Source: Ferruginibacter sp.
Lineage (GTDB): Bacteria; Bacteroidota; Bacteroidia; Chitinophagales; Chitinophagaceae
Direction: 5' to 3'
DNA length: 64,000 bases
NCBI GenBank assembly: GCA_017983695.1
Contig: JAGOAX010000014.1
Coordinates: forward strand, 1-64,000
In this document: positions 16,730 through 27,446 of the stretch, in pieces
How positions within the stretch are numbered: position 1 is the stretch's first letter
How the letters are laid out: each line of letters starts with the position of its first letter
Program-made: the position numbers and the translations under genes
The notes under the pieces: generated by a model
What the model was told of the DNA's origin: nothing
What the model saw: the letters and a program-made list of their open reading frames with translations, nothing else
Database searches by the model: none

Positions 16730-19700
16730 TTATCTTATAATGGTAACAGTGCCTGCTCTTTTTTGCTGCGACTGATTTGGATACGACATTCCTTTCCACT
16801 CTGTACCGTTTTTAAATACGGCATCAATGCGCCATATGTAAGTATCCTGTTGTAAAGGATTGCCCTGGTTAAAATTATCTTTTCCATTATATAATCCGTT
16901 CCAGCCTTCGTTAGGAGCACCCTTTGCATCAAGGCTGGTAGTTTCAAAAACTTTTTGGCCCCATGTTGTAAATACCTGCAGGCGGTAAGTAGCTAACCCT
17001 GTTCCTATAGGTAAAAAAGTTTTTAATACCGGCTGCAAACTGCCGGGCTGAAATGCATTAGGTACATAAAGGTATCCGGGGAAGCCAGTGATTTGTACAA
17101 ACTGGGCAATGGTATCACTGCAATTAGAAATATTGTCGAACACGCCAAGTTTAACCAGGTATCTTCCCGTATCCTGGTAGCGGTGCGATGCATCACGTGT
17201 GGTTGCAGGAATACTGTTATCACCAAAATTCCAGAAATACGTATAGTTATTATTTTGTGCTGTAGTATTAATAAAATTAAAAGTATAGTTGGGTACTGCA
17301 ATAATATTACCCGGGCTTACCGAAAAACCGGGTACAGGTAGAGGCTTAGCCAAAACAAGGTTTGCCCTCACCAGAGAATCTTTACAACCATAAGTACCAG
17401 TAGCCACTAATTTAATATTGTAAGCTGTTGTTCTTGGCGGGAATATTTTTACAGGATTTGTTTGATTGCTGATTGTGCCATCTCCAAAATCCCACAAATA
17501 TGTAGATGCAAGTGTGGTTAAATTAGTAAAGCTTACAGCAGCAGCACCACATTCTACTGTTTTGTTTACACTAAAGTTAACCACAGGTTTATTGGCTATC
17601 ATAACATTTACTGTTGTGGTATCGCGGCATGTACCATCGCCTGCAATTAAAATAACAGGAAAATTACCCAGTGCAGTGTACAGGTGTGTAGGATTGCTGA
17701 AGTTGCTGTTGGGAGAACCATCACCCCATATCCAGGTATAATTTACAGCACCTGTGGTTTGATTATTAACTGCAATATTTAAAGATCCGGTACAACTTAA
17801 AGTATCGCTTACGGTAAACAGGGCTTTAGGTTTGGGTAAGCTGGTAAATGAAAGATTGAATGTATCGGGCTTACAGCCAAAATTGTTATCTGCAATTAAA
17901 GTAATGTTGTATAAGGTTGCAGGTTGAGTAATAGCAAATGTTGGCGAAACAGCAGTGCTTACCTGCACACCATTTAACAACCATCTGTATGATGTGGTGC
18001 CGGTAGTGGTATTGTTTAGTTGCAGATTAAAAGGTACACAGGTATTTTGATTATTGAAACTAAACAATGCCCTTGGTGGTTGTTGCATTATAAGAGTTCC
18101 TCTTGCAGTATCACTGCAGCCCAAAGTATTTGATGTAACCAAAAAGGTATTAAAAGTATAGGGTAAAGGAAATACACCCAACTGGTAACGGTGTGTAAAA
18201 TTAACTGTACTGGCAATAAGCTGGTTATCTACAATCCACCTGTACTGTAACGGATCAATACCGGTATAAGTAGTACTGTTGATATGAGTAATAGTGGTAT
18301 CATTTTTACAGGTGCTTATACTTAAGGGGCTAAATATAGATGTGGGTTTATTATTAACAGTAAAATTAATTACAGCACTGTCTTTACATCCGGCACTGTT
18401 TACCACAACTAATTTAGCACTGAAAGTACCTGGTTTAAGATATGTGTATTGTGCATTAGGGCCATTGATCACAATAACAGAAGGTGTTACCGTTGTATCA
18501 ACAATGTACCAGGTTGCTATTTCATTACCAAGGCCTAAAGCAGCAGCATTTAAAGTATAGGGAATACAATGCACCCCGGCGCTGTTGTAAGCAATATTAG
18601 CCGGTGGTTTACTGGTTACTGTTATTGTAAATTGCCTGGTATCGCTGCAAACAATACCCTGTATGATTACTTTATCAGCAATTAAAGTAATGGTATAGGT
18701 TCCTCCGGTGGCATAAGTGTGTACAGGGTTTTGTAAAGATGAAGTAAAGCCATCACCAAAATCCCATCTCCAGGCATTTGCATTTTGAGAGAGGTTAGTG
18801 ACCCTTACAGTATCGCCTGCACAAAAAATATTACCATTGGTTAAAAAGTCTGCAACTGGTTTTGCAAAAACTTCTACCTGTAAATTAATGGTGGTATCAC
18901 TGCAGCCGTTTTGCAGCCGTACAGTTACTGGAAAAATACCTGCAATGTTATAGGTATGCGGTACGGCTGTTAGTTGCGGCGGGGTATTAAGCAACGGGCT
19001 GCCATCACCAAAATTCCATATTAAGTTGGTGGCGCCAGTACTTGCGTTGTTGAATATAACCGTATGAGGGGCGCAACCGAATAGTTGATTACCACTAACA
19101 CTTATCTGCGGCGCAATACTATTAGGTGCAACCACCAGTGTTACATAGCTGGTATCACTTTTACATTCGTTTACAGCAATAAGCCTGATGGTAAATGTAT
19201 CTGTTATACCAACATTGTATTGTATAGTAAAAGAACCGGTAGAAAAAGTAGTATCTGTGGTTCCGTTTCCAAAATCCCAATAATAGGTAGAAGGCCCGCC
19301 TAATGATGTATTATTAATATGAGCTGTAAACGGTGAGCAACCAAATGTGGTATCAAGACCAAACCTTGCCTTAGGGTTAGCCCTCACTTTTACACTATCT
19401 AACCAAATGGTGGTATCGCAACCATTGTATGCTTTTAAAGTAACGTAATAAGTAGAATCGTTAAAGAAAGGACTTACAGCATAAGTAATGGGACCGGGTT
19501 GTGCCAAAGTGCTGGTAATACCGTTGCCAAAATTCCAGAAAAATTCTGTGCCGGTAAATATATTGGAAGTGTTATTAAAAGTAACTGTTAATGGGCCACA
19601 ACCATTTGCAGGTGTGCGGTTAAACTGTGCTATGGCAGTGGCAACAGTAATAAATTGCCGTTCAATACTATCTGCTTTGCAACCAAACTGGCTGGTAGTT

Positions 19701-22700
19701 ACTAATTTAATAATAACAGTGTCACCAGGTATAGCCATAATAAATCCGGGGAAAATTCCGGTGCTGTTACTTCCAATAAGTACACCGTCTGCATACCAGG
19801 TATACAGCCCGTTTCTATCAGGGAAAGTAGAAACATTTATAACAGTAGACAGATTGAATGGAGCACAACCTATAAGCGGATTTGCTGTATATATTGCCCT
19901 GCTGTCTTCATTAACTGTAATAGTTACCGGTATAGAATTACTGGCCTGTGGCCCGGTACATAATGCACTACTCACTATCCGCCTGAATAATGTTGTTTGT
20001 GTTAAGATACCCGGGTTGTAATTAATATTTGTTGCCCCTGCAATTGTTGTCCATGTAGCTCCACCATCAATACTTTGTTCCCATTGGTAAGCAAAAATAT
20101 TATTGCCACCTGTTGGCGTGCTGCCGTTAATTATTGCTGCGGCAGTATTTGTACAAATACTTTGGTTGGCAGAAATAAGATTATTAGCTATCGCATTTTG
20201 AACAGTAATGGAAATGATATTGCTGTAATTTTCGCAGGGTAATGAAGTAACTCTTCTCCTGAATTGGGTGGAGACATTTAATATAGCAGTATAACTCTGT
20301 AGTGTTGCGCCTGTAATTACAGTCCATGTTGTGCCCCCATCAATACTCTGTTCCCATTGATAAGTATATATGCCAGTACCGCCAGTTGGGATTGCACCGT
20401 TTATAGTAATGGATTGTCCTGCACAAATAGTTATAACCGGCGCACTTACCAGGTTTTGTAAAGCATTATAAACAGTTATCTGCACATTATCGGTAGTGGG
20501 TGGGCAAACACTGTTGGTTATCGTCCAGTTAAAAACATAGGTACCGGTAACTAACCCGGTAATAGTTGTTGCAGGTAATAATGGGTTGGTAATTATGTAT
20601 CCACCAGGTCCGCTCACATAAGTCCAAATGCCGGTACCCACAATAGCGGTGTTGCCTGCAAGTGTAGTAGTGCTGCCATTACACAAATTTTGATCTGGGC
20701 CTGCTGCAGCCACTGTGGCCAAAGCCGCCACCTCAATTTGTACAGTATCATTACTGGCAGGGCAAGCACCATTGCTAATGTTCCATCTAAATGTATAAAT
20801 ACCGGGGGTTAAACCAGAAACTGTGGTAGTAGCTGCTAAAGGCGTAGTGATAACAGAGCCACCAGGCCCACTAATATAAAACCATTGCCCTGTACCAATT
20901 ACAGGCACATTGCCCGAAAGTGTTGCAACAGCTGCACAAATAACCTGGTCATTACCTGCAGTTGCAGTGCTGGGGTTATCGTAAATGGTTATTTGTACAT
21001 TACTTGTGCTGGGGGTGCAATTACTGTAGGTTGTTGTCCAGCTAAAAATATATACCCCAGGTATTAAACCGGTAACCGTAGTATTAGGCTGTGTAGCAGT
21101 TGTAATTACAGGTAAATTCGGGCCACTAACAAAAGTCCAGATGCCTGTACCAATTACAGGAGTATTGGCAGCCATGGTTGCACTGGTAGCTAAACATAAA
21201 TTTTGATTAGGACCGGCTACAGCAGGTGTTGGCCCGGCTGCTATAATAATGGTAACATCTGCAGTGCTGGTACAGGTTCCGTTTACCACTGTCCATCTAA
21301 AAATATAAGTACCGGGTATCATACCGGTTATTGTAGTATTTGGAGAAGCAGGTGTTGTAATTGCGGGTGTATTGGGACCGCTAACCCATGACCAGGTGCC
21401 TGTACCAATAATGGGTGCAACTGCAGCCATGGTAATAGTTGTACCGCATAAGTTTTGCGCAGGGCCTGCATCTGCAGTTGAAATGGTGTCAATAGTAAAT
21501 TGTATGTTCCTGTTAATTGTTCCGCACTCGTTGGTTACCGCTAAAGAAACATTGTGTACACCTGCTCCTGTAAAAATAACCGGCCCCGGGTTAAGGTTGG
21601 TAGATGTTGCCGGTACGCCACCCTGGAAAGTCCATAAATAAGTTGGAGCAATGGGGCTGCAGGCATCAACCAAAGCAGTCGGATTAACTGTAACTGTACC
21701 ACATGCATTAAGAATTGGGTTGATGGTAGCTGTAGGTGGTTTTTTTACAATAATATTCTGATTACTTGTAAAACTTCCGCAAGGATTGATTACGGCAAGT
21801 GTAAGTGTATAAGTACCCGGACTGTTGAAAATAAAATTCGGGCTGATAGAATTTGCAGTAGTGCCATTGGTAAAATTCCATGATGGGGTTGTGCCGCAAA
21901 AACCTGCAGCATAAGTAACTGTCCACAAGTAAGTAGCATTGCCGCAATTTGCAGGGTCAGTACTGGTATTGGTGGTATTGACTGCAAAAGGAACACAACC
22001 GGTTGTATTATCTAACGTAAAAGACGGTGTTGGGGGGCTTGTAATACATATTTGGTGAGTTGCTATTGAAGAACCACAAAAGTTATTTCCGGTAAGTGTA
22101 ACAGTATATGTACCCGGTAAAGCATAAACATGACATGGATTTGCTATATTACTTACAGGACTGCCATCCCCAAAATTCCAGGTATATCCCGTAGTAAGCG
22201 AACAGTTAACACCAGTACCCGGTATAGATGTATTAGTAAAGCAAACCGGCTGGCCTGCACAACCCGGACTGGGTGCAATAGTAAATTCAGCTGTAGGTTT
22301 TATTCTTACCTGTATATTTCCTGCAGTATAAGGAGTAGTTCCGCAGGAGTTGGTAATATTTAAAGTTGCAGTAAAGCTATTTGCAGGGCAGGATGTTGTT
22401 GTATAAGTATGATAGATAGTATCCGTTGTAAAACCAGGATTAAGCGGATGGATGAGTGTTACCTGTGTGCCATCGCCAAAATTTAAAACATAGATAGTAC
22501 CTGTTGAATTGATTTGCCAATTGCTTATAGTAAAAGGCACAACTGTAGGTGCACATAAATTTGTAGTGGAGCCTAATGACCCAAGGCTGCCTGCCGGATT
22601 GGTTTGGTTGGCAACCGTATAAGTTTTAGTACTGTTACAACCATTGGCTCCAAAGGCAGTTACCACAAGGTTAAAAGATCCAATAGTTGTATAAAGATGA

Positions 22701-23596
22701 GTGAGAGGAAAACTTGCATTTGTTAAACCTGTTTGAACATTACCATCGCCCCAATTAATATTATAGGTATTGATACAGCCAGCACTTGGCGAAATATTAT
22801 TGATGGTTATTAAAAAATTAGGATTCTCTAGTGTGGGAGAGTTTTCGCAGTTGCTGAATGGTGAGATTACATCGGGGTCTTCTAATTCAACATCGGGAGC
22901 CTGAAGGATATTTATGGGATGCGTTACAATTGTACTTGCACAACCTGTTGCATCGGTAACTGTAAGTGTATTATTAAAATTAACAGTACCACAACCCAAC
23001 GAAGTAAAAGTGTGGGTTGGGTTGGCAAGGGTAGATGTGCCACCGCCGCCAAAGGTCCAGGCATAAGTGTAAGGGGGTGTTCCGCTACTGGCTGTAGATG
23101 TAAATTGTACTAAAGTGCCGGAACATACATTATTATTAAAAGTAAAATCTACAACAGGCTTTACATCGGTTACTCTTACTATAATAAAAAAGGTATCCGA
23201 AACAACACCATCAGAAACAATTTGAATGGTACTATCCAACCCATTAACATTATAAAATATTGCCGGAGGATTGGCAACAATAGATGTTGCAGGGGTACCT
23301 AAATGAAACTGCCAGTTAATAGTGGTATTGCCTGTTGCGGTACTTAAATAGGTAAGGCTGTTTAACCTGCATACATTAATGGTATCGCCTTCGGCAACGG
23401 CTTGTCCGTTTACAACAAATCCCGGTACTAATTGACTATAGGCAAACTGGCTGCAAAAAAGCAGTATGTTTAGTAAAAATAATTGCAGGCAGTAGCGCCC
23501 GATGGTGCGGTTAAATTTCAAAGCAGTCAGGTTTAAAGTTATAAGGGGGACTGTAAATATATTGCTTCCGGGCCTAATATCAAAGGGGGTTTTCAC
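16730..23596 (-). CDS. Giant PKD-repeat adhesin with type-B T9SS C-terminal sorting domain
   Basis: The 2288-residue secreted protein has a hydrophobic signal segment at about residues 36-54. Many PKD domains carry the YxWxFGDG pattern (YTWNFGDGSPVSN, LIWNFGDGSPLLN, YLWDFGDGTISN). Around residues 700-1100 there are four similar units of about 95 residues, each starting AxAGPxQNLC and containing IGTGxWxxVSGP. The C-terminus (YVPNAFQPGSLQPV, FTTWGQKVFET, GWNGLYNG, DTYIWRIDAVFKNG) is the gliding-motility-associated type-B sorting domain. It is probably exported by the T9SS and held at the surface by the PorP/SprF protein encoded next. Confidence 0.94.
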   Translation of the reverse strand: MKTPFDIRPGSNIFTVPLITLNLTALKFNRTIGRYCLQLFLLNILLFCSQFAYSQLVPGFVVNGQAVAEGDTINVCRLNSLTYLSTATGNTTINWQFHLGTPATSIVANPPAIFYNVNGLDSTIQIVSDGVVSDTFFIIVRVTDVKPVVDFTFNNNVCSGTLVQFTSTASSGTPPYTYAWTFGGGGTSTLANPTHTFTSLGCGTVNFNNTLTVTDATGCASTIVTHPINILQAPDVELEDPDVISPFSNCENSPTLENPNFLITINNISPSAGCINTYNINWGDGNVQTGLTNASFPLTHLYTTIGSFNLVVTAFGANGCNSTKTYTVANQTNPAGSLGSLGSTTNLCAPTVVPFTISNWQINSTGTIYVLNFGDGTQVTLIHPLNPGFTTDTIYHTYTTTSCPANSFTATLNITNSCGTTPYTAGNIQVRIKPTAEFTIAPSPGCAGQPVCFTNTSIPGTGVNCSLTTGYTWNFGDGSPVSNIANPCHVYALPGTYTVTLTGNNFCGSSIATHQICITSPPTPSFTLDNTTGCVPFAVNTTNTSTDPANCGNATYLWTVTYAAGFCGTTPSWNFTNGTTANSISPNFIFNSPGTYTLTLAVINPCGSFTSNQNIIVKKPPTATINPILNACGTVTVNPTALVDACSPIAPTYLWTFQGGVPATSTNLNPGPVIFTGAGVHNVSLAVTNECGTINRNIQFTIDTISTADAGPAQNLCGTTITMAAVAPIIGTGTWSWVSGPNTPAITTPASPNTTITGMIPGTYIFRWTVVNGTCTSTADVTIIIAAGPTPAVAGPNQNLCLATSATMAANTPVIGTGIWTFVSGPNLPVITTATQPNTTVTGLIPGVYIFSWTTTYSNCTPSTSNVQITIYDNPSTATAGNDQVICAAVATLSGNVPVIGTGQWFYISGPGGSVITTPLAATTTVSGLTPGIYTFRWNISNGACPASNDTVQIEVAALATVAAAGPDQNLCNGSTTTLAGNTAIVGTGIWTYVSGPGGYIITNPLLPATTITGLVTGTYVFNWTITNSVCPPTTDNVQITVYNALQNLVSAPVITICAGQSITINGAIPTGGTGIYTYQWEQSIDGGTTWTVITGATLQSYTAILNVSTQFRRRVTSLPCENYSNIISITVQNAIANNLISANQSICTNTAAAIINGSTPTGGNNIFAYQWEQSIDGGATWTTIAGATNINYNPGILTQTTLFRRIVSSALCTGPQASNSIPVTITVNEDSRAIYTANPLIGCAPFNLSTVINVSTFPDRNGLYTWYADGVLIGSNSTGIFPGFIMAIPGDTVIIKLVTTSQFGCKADSIERQFITVATAIAQFNRTPANGCGPLTVTFNNTSNIFTGTEFFWNFGNGITSTLAQPGPITYAVSPFFNDSTYYVTLKAYNGCDTTIWLDSVKVRANPKARFGLDTTFGCSPFTAHINNTSLGGPSTYYWDFGNGTTDTTFSTGSFTIQYNVGITDTFTIRLIAVNECKSDTSYVTLVVAPNSIAPQISVSGNQLFGCAPHTVIFNNASTGATNLIWNFGDGSPLLNTPPQLTAVPHTYNIAGIFPVTVRLQNGCSDTTINLQVEVFAKPVADFLTNGNIFCAGDTVRVTNLSQNANAWRWDFGDGFTSSLQNPVHTYATGGTYTITLIADKVIIQGIVCSDTRQFTITVTSKPPANIAYNSAGVHCIPYTLNAAALGLGNEIATWYIVDTTVTPSVIVINGPNAQYTYLKPGTFSAKLVVVNSAGCKDSAVINFTVNNKPTSIFSPLSISTCKNDTTITHINSTTYTGIDPLQYRWIVDNQLIASTVNFTHRYQLGVFPLPYTFNTFLVTSNTLGCSDTARGTLIMQQPPRALFSFNNQNTCVPFNLQLNNTTTGTTSYRWLLNGVQVSTAVSPTFAITQPATLYNITLIADNNFGCKPDTFNLSFTSLPKPKALFTVSDTLSCTGSLNIAVNNQTTGAVNYTWIWGDGSPNSNFSNPTHLYTALGNFPVILIAGDGTCRDTTTVNVMIANKPVVNFSVNKTVECGAAAVSFTNLTTLASTYLWDFGDGTISNQTNPVKIFPPRTTAYNIKLVATGTYGCKDSLVRANLVLAKPLPVPGFSVSPGNIIAVPNYTFNFINTTAQNNNYTYFWNFGDNSIPATTRDASHRYQDTGRYLVKLGVFDNISNCSDTIAQFVQITGFPGYLYVPNAFQPGSLQPVLKTFLPIGTGLATYRLQVFTTWGQKVFETTSLDAKGAPNEGWNGLYNGKDNFNQGNPLQQDTYIWRIDAVFKNGTEWKGMSYPNQSQQKRAGTVTIIR

Positions 23597-23645
23597 CCTT
23601 TTTGGTAAGAATGACGGAAATTTAATATTAAAAGGGGCTAAAATG

Positions 23646-26600
23646 TCAATCTGCTTCCTCTTCCTGCAGGTCGTGTAATGCTACAGCAAGGCTATTGTCT
23701 TTTACAAAATTACACCAGTGGCAATCTGGCTTGCCGCAGCCGGTATAAAAATCACGGGCTTGTATTTTTTGCCAGGTATCACTTATCTGTTGCTTTACGG
23801 TTTCGGTATCTGCGGGAGTAATTACAATTTTTTCTTTACGGTATGCTGCCTTCTTATCCGGCTCTACAAAGTCAAATTCGGTACTGATCACTTTCCAGTC
23901 TTTTTGCTCATAATTATCAACCAGTATTTTATAAAAAACTGCCTGCCGCCAATAACTGCCACCCTCGGGTTCTTTATCGTTTGGCCCTTTCATTTTAGGT
24001 ACAGCTTTATCAATATCGCCACTTTTATAATCCACCACGTTTACATTTTTACCATCAAATTCCAGCTTATCTAACTTGCCTTTTAATGGTACGCCATTTA
24101 CCACCACACCACGGATATTTCTTTCTACAGCCACCACTTTATTCCAGGTATTGATGTATTTATTATAATAGTTACGCAACACTTCGTCGCCATATTCAAT
24201 GCGGCGGTCAAAAGCTTCTTTGGTAAAGTTTTCACGATGGCGGTGCATATACCAATTAAAGTCGGCAATCATTTCTGCAGCCGGCGGAAAGGTTTCTTTT
24301 TTACCATCCTGCATCTTGCGGAATAATTTTTCTAACGCATAATGTATGGCGCTGCCAAACTCTGTGGCTTCACTTTTGCCGGTAGGTATGCGGATAAGGT
24401 TTTTATAATAAAATCCCAGCGGACAATCCAGGTAATTATTTAATGCAGTTACGTTCATTACAAACTTGTCCAGCAATGCAGTTACAAAATCGGCTTCGGG
24501 CTTTTCAATTTCCGGTGCCTGGCTACTTAACTGCAATAAATCAAATGCCATTGTTTCTTCGGCAGATAATGATATTTTTTCAACAGCAATGGCATGCTCC
24601 TGTAAAATTTCTGCAATAAACATTGATGGTTCCATTTCTTTGCCATCATTTTTAAATTTGGCGTAAGAAATGTATAAATGTTTTTCGGCACGGGTTAATG
24701 CGACATAGAATAAACGGCGCAATTCCTCCTCGTCAGATGAAACAGGTTGCGAAGAAAACATAGTGTCCGGAAATTTATAACCACCACCGGGCTTGCGTTT
24801 CTTTTCCCAGCTGGAAGCATTTACGCCGGTAAAGAAAATGTATTCAAACTCGAGCCCTTTACTGCCGTGTGCTGTTAAAAGATTAACGCCTTTATCATTG
24901 CCTGCAACCTGTACCATAGGTAAAGGAAGGTTTTCCTTTTCCATCAGGTCTATAATAGCAATCAGGCCTTCTAAATTCAGTAACGGGTTACGGCTGGTTT
25001 CTTCTTTTATAAAATCGAATAAGGCGGTAAGTAATTGCAATAAGGAAATCTTTTCATTACTTTTTAAAACGTAGCCAATAACACCGGCATGCTGAATGAA
25101 ATTGGCAAACAGTTGTTGTAAGGTAAGGTTTGATACATCGGCAATTAATTGTTCAATAACAGCACTGATATTTTTTAAAGAGCTGTTGATGCCGGTATCA
25201 AACAGATCTTTTGCAGGGGAGTTGGCTTTATCAAATAATAATTTACGGAGCGATGTTAATTCGCCGCTATATTTTTTTTGATTTACTTCCACTGTAAGTT
25301 TTGCAATTTCAATAGGAGGGATGGTATAAAAATCGTAATGCAGTATCTCAAAAAGCATTTCATCACCGCCATAAGGAATATCATGCTCGGCATTAAGGTA
25401 ACGTAAAAGCTCAAGCAGTTTTTTTATAAAGGGATGCTCAAGGATATTAATATTGCGCTTGCTGTAAACGGGAATATTTTTTAACCTGAAATATTTTGCC
25501 AGCTCTTCGCCATATTTATTTTCTTTATAAATAACAGCAATCCTTCCGGGAGAAACATCCTGTTGTAGTAATACTGCAACCTGGTTGGTAATGCCCGCCA
25601 TTTCTTCCTTAACAGAATTATATTCCTGTATTACAGGTTGGTTGGTTAAACCGTTAATTTTTGTATTGGAAGCAATCAACTCCTTACTCAATCCCTCAAT
25701 TTTTTTTACTAAACGTTCTTCGTTTTTATTGATGAGTGTTTTTGAAATATCCAGTATAGGTTGTGTGCTGCGGTAATTATTGGTTAGTACTACCGTAAGT
25801 AATTCTTTTGTGTATGTGGTGGCAAAGCTCAGCATATTTTCCACATTAGCACCCTGAAAGCGGTAAATACTCTGGTCATCATCACCCACAACAAAAACAT
25901 TGGGCTTATCCCAGTAATTAATAAGCAGCTGTACCAGCCTGTTTTGTGTACCACTTGTATCCTGGTATTCATCTACCAGTATGTATTGAAATTTTTCCTG
26001 GTAATTGGATAATACAGTTGCATTTTCTTCAAACACTTTTATCACCCAGTTTATCATATCATCAAAATCGTAGCGGTTTTTTTTACGCATCAGGTTTTGA
26101 TAATTACCAAATTCATTTACTGCGGCACGCAGTTTTTCCATTTTCTCTTTTTCCTCTTCAATCTTATCGGTACGTACATCACCTTTTTTAAAGGTTGCTA
26201 CGGCACGTTTGGCAACATACTCATCCCGGTTGGGCAGGTCGGTAATATACTCATCAATTTTCTGGCTGATAAAAGCCGGTGTCCATCCTTCCCGTTTCAT
26301 GGCAGAGAATAAACCTTTTAAATTATTTATTTCAAAATAAACATCGCCACGGTATCTTTTAAGTGGATGATTTTTTGGAAAAGCATCGATCAATGTTTTA
26401 AACAACTGGATACTTTCCAGCTCGGAAATCGCATCCAGTGAATTTTTTTCAAACAGTGGTAAATTATCCTGTATAACATCATTGCAAAAAGCATGAAAAG
26501 TATAGATGTTTACTTTATAGGCATCGGCACCAATAAACTGCACCAATCTTTTACGCATAGCAATTGTACCGGCATCAGTATAGGTAAGGCATAAAATATT

Positions 26601-26792
26601 TTCGGGCAATACATCCGTGTCTAATAAGATCTTTCCAATACGTGCCGCCAGTATTTGCGTTTTACCGGTACCCGGGCCTGCAATTACCATTACGGGCCCT
26701 TCAATGGTATCCACAGCTTTGCGTTGCTCATCGTTTAGCTTTTTATATTCTTCACTAAATTTTTTTTGTAAGATGTTGCGGTAATCCTGCAT
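23646..26792 (-). CDS. UvrD/Rep-type helicase fused to a RecB-type nuclease with Fe-S Cys motif
   Basis: The 1048-residue protein has a superfamily-1 helicase at about residues 1-650. Walker A is VIAGPGTGKTQILAARI, motif II is VDEYQDTSGTQ, and GDDDQSIYRFQGA, NYRS and the VNLLTAHGSKGLEF motif are also present. The C-terminal PD-(D/E)XK nuclease domain is at about 790-1048, with the GKLDKLEFDGKNVNVVDYKSG core. Cys residues at LDCPLGFYYK and at CGKPDCHWC match the four-Cys iron-sulfur site of AddB-type nucleases. It is probably a DNA end-processing or repair enzyme in one chain. Confidence 0.92.
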   Translation of the reverse strand: MQDYRNILQKKFSEEYKKLNDEQRKAVDTIEGPVMVIAGPGTGKTQILAARIGKILLDTDVLPENILCLTYTDAGTIAMRKRLVQFIGADAYKVNIYTFHAFCNDVIQDNLPLFEKNSLDAISELESIQLFKTLIDAFPKNHPLKRYRGDVYFEINNLKGLFSAMKREGWTPAFISQKIDEYITDLPNRDEYVAKRAVATFKKGDVRTDKIEEEKEKMEKLRAAVNEFGNYQNLMRKKNRYDFDDMINWVIKVFEENATVLSNYQEKFQYILVDEYQDTSGTQNRLVQLLINYWDKPNVFVVGDDDQSIYRFQGANVENMLSFATTYTKELLTVVLTNNYRSTQPILDISKTLINKNEERLVKKIEGLSKELIASNTKINGLTNQPVIQEYNSVKEEMAGITNQVAVLLQQDVSPGRIAVIYKENKYGEELAKYFRLKNIPVYSKRNINILEHPFIKKLLELLRYLNAEHDIPYGGDEMLFEILHYDFYTIPPIEIAKLTVEVNQKKYSGELTSLRKLLFDKANSPAKDLFDTGINSSLKNISAVIEQLIADVSNLTLQQLFANFIQHAGVIGYVLKSNEKISLLQLLTALFDFIKEETSRNPLLNLEGLIAIIDLMEKENLPLPMVQVAGNDKGVNLLTAHGSKGLEFEYIFFTGVNASSWEKKRKPGGGYKFPDTMFSSQPVSSDEEELRRLFYVALTRAEKHLYISYAKFKNDGKEMEPSMFIAEILQEHAIAVEKISLSAEETMAFDLLQLSSQAPEIEKPEADFVTALLDKFVMNVTALNNYLDCPLGFYYKNLIRIPTGKSEATEFGSAIHYALEKLFRKMQDGKKETFPPAAEMIADFNWYMHRHRENFTKEAFDRRIEYGDEVLRNYYNKYINTWNKVVAVERNIRGVVVNGVPLKGKLDKLEFDGKNVNVVDYKSGDIDKAVPKMKGPNDKEPEGGSYWRQAVFYKILVDNYEQKDWKVISTEFDFVEPDKKAAYRKEKIVITPADTETVKQQISDTWQKIQARDFYTGCGKPDCHWCNFVKDNSLAVALHDLQEEEAD

Positions 26793-26901
26793 TTACCAAA
26801 GATAAACCCCAAAGCCATCCCGAAAAAATAAGGATAAATACAGCTACTTTAAACAAAGTGAATACTTTTATGTTTTAAGATAAACCTGAACAGGAATTAA
26901 T

Positions 26902-27375
26902 ATGAGTAAAGTATACAGTTTTAAAACCATACAGCAATTACCTATTTCATTAGATGCGGCCTGGGATTTTTTCAGCAGCCCCGCCAATCTAAAAAAAATA
27001 ACACCAGCCAATATGGGGTTTAATGTTGTTTCAAAATATCATGGTGAGAAAATGTATCCCGGCCAGATTATTGAATATAAGGTCAGTCCTGTTTTGAACA
27101 TTCCTTTATACTGGATGACGGAGATAACTCATGTACAGGACAAAAAATATTTTGTGGATGAACAACGCTTTGGGCCTTACAGCATGTGGCATCACCAGCA
27201 TCATTTTAAAGTAGTTGATGGCGGTGTTGAAGTGACAGATATTGTACATTACAAATTGCCGCTTTGGTTTTTGGGAGATATTGCCAATACCCTTTTTGTT
27301 AAAAAACAATTGCAACAAATTTTTGATTACAGGTATAAAATAGTGGAACAGCAATTTGCTGTAACTAAGCGGTAG
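26902..27375 (+). CDS. SRPBCC family protein
   Basis: The 157-residue protein fits the START/Bet v1-like SRPBCC fold. Its opening YSFKTIQQLPISLDAAWDFFSSPANLKKITP and the central FVDEQRFGPYSMWHHQHHFK are typical of the polyketide cyclase/YfiR-like members in Bacteroidota. There is no signal peptide. It would bind a hydrophobic ligand in a cavity, but the ligand is unknown. Confidence 0.85.
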   Translation: MSKVYSFKTIQQLPISLDAAWDFFSSPANLKKITPANMGFNVVSKYHGEKMYPGQIIEYKVSPVLNIPLYWMTEITHVQDKKYFVDEQRFGPYSMWHHQHHFKVVDGGVEVTDIVHYKLPLWFLGDIANTLFVKKQLQQIFDYRYKIVEQQFAVTKR

Positions 27376-27446
27376 ATAATAAATTAACAAAAAGAATAGC
27401 GCTAATCGGTATCATTATTGCAGGAAGAAAGTCGTAAATTTAGCCG

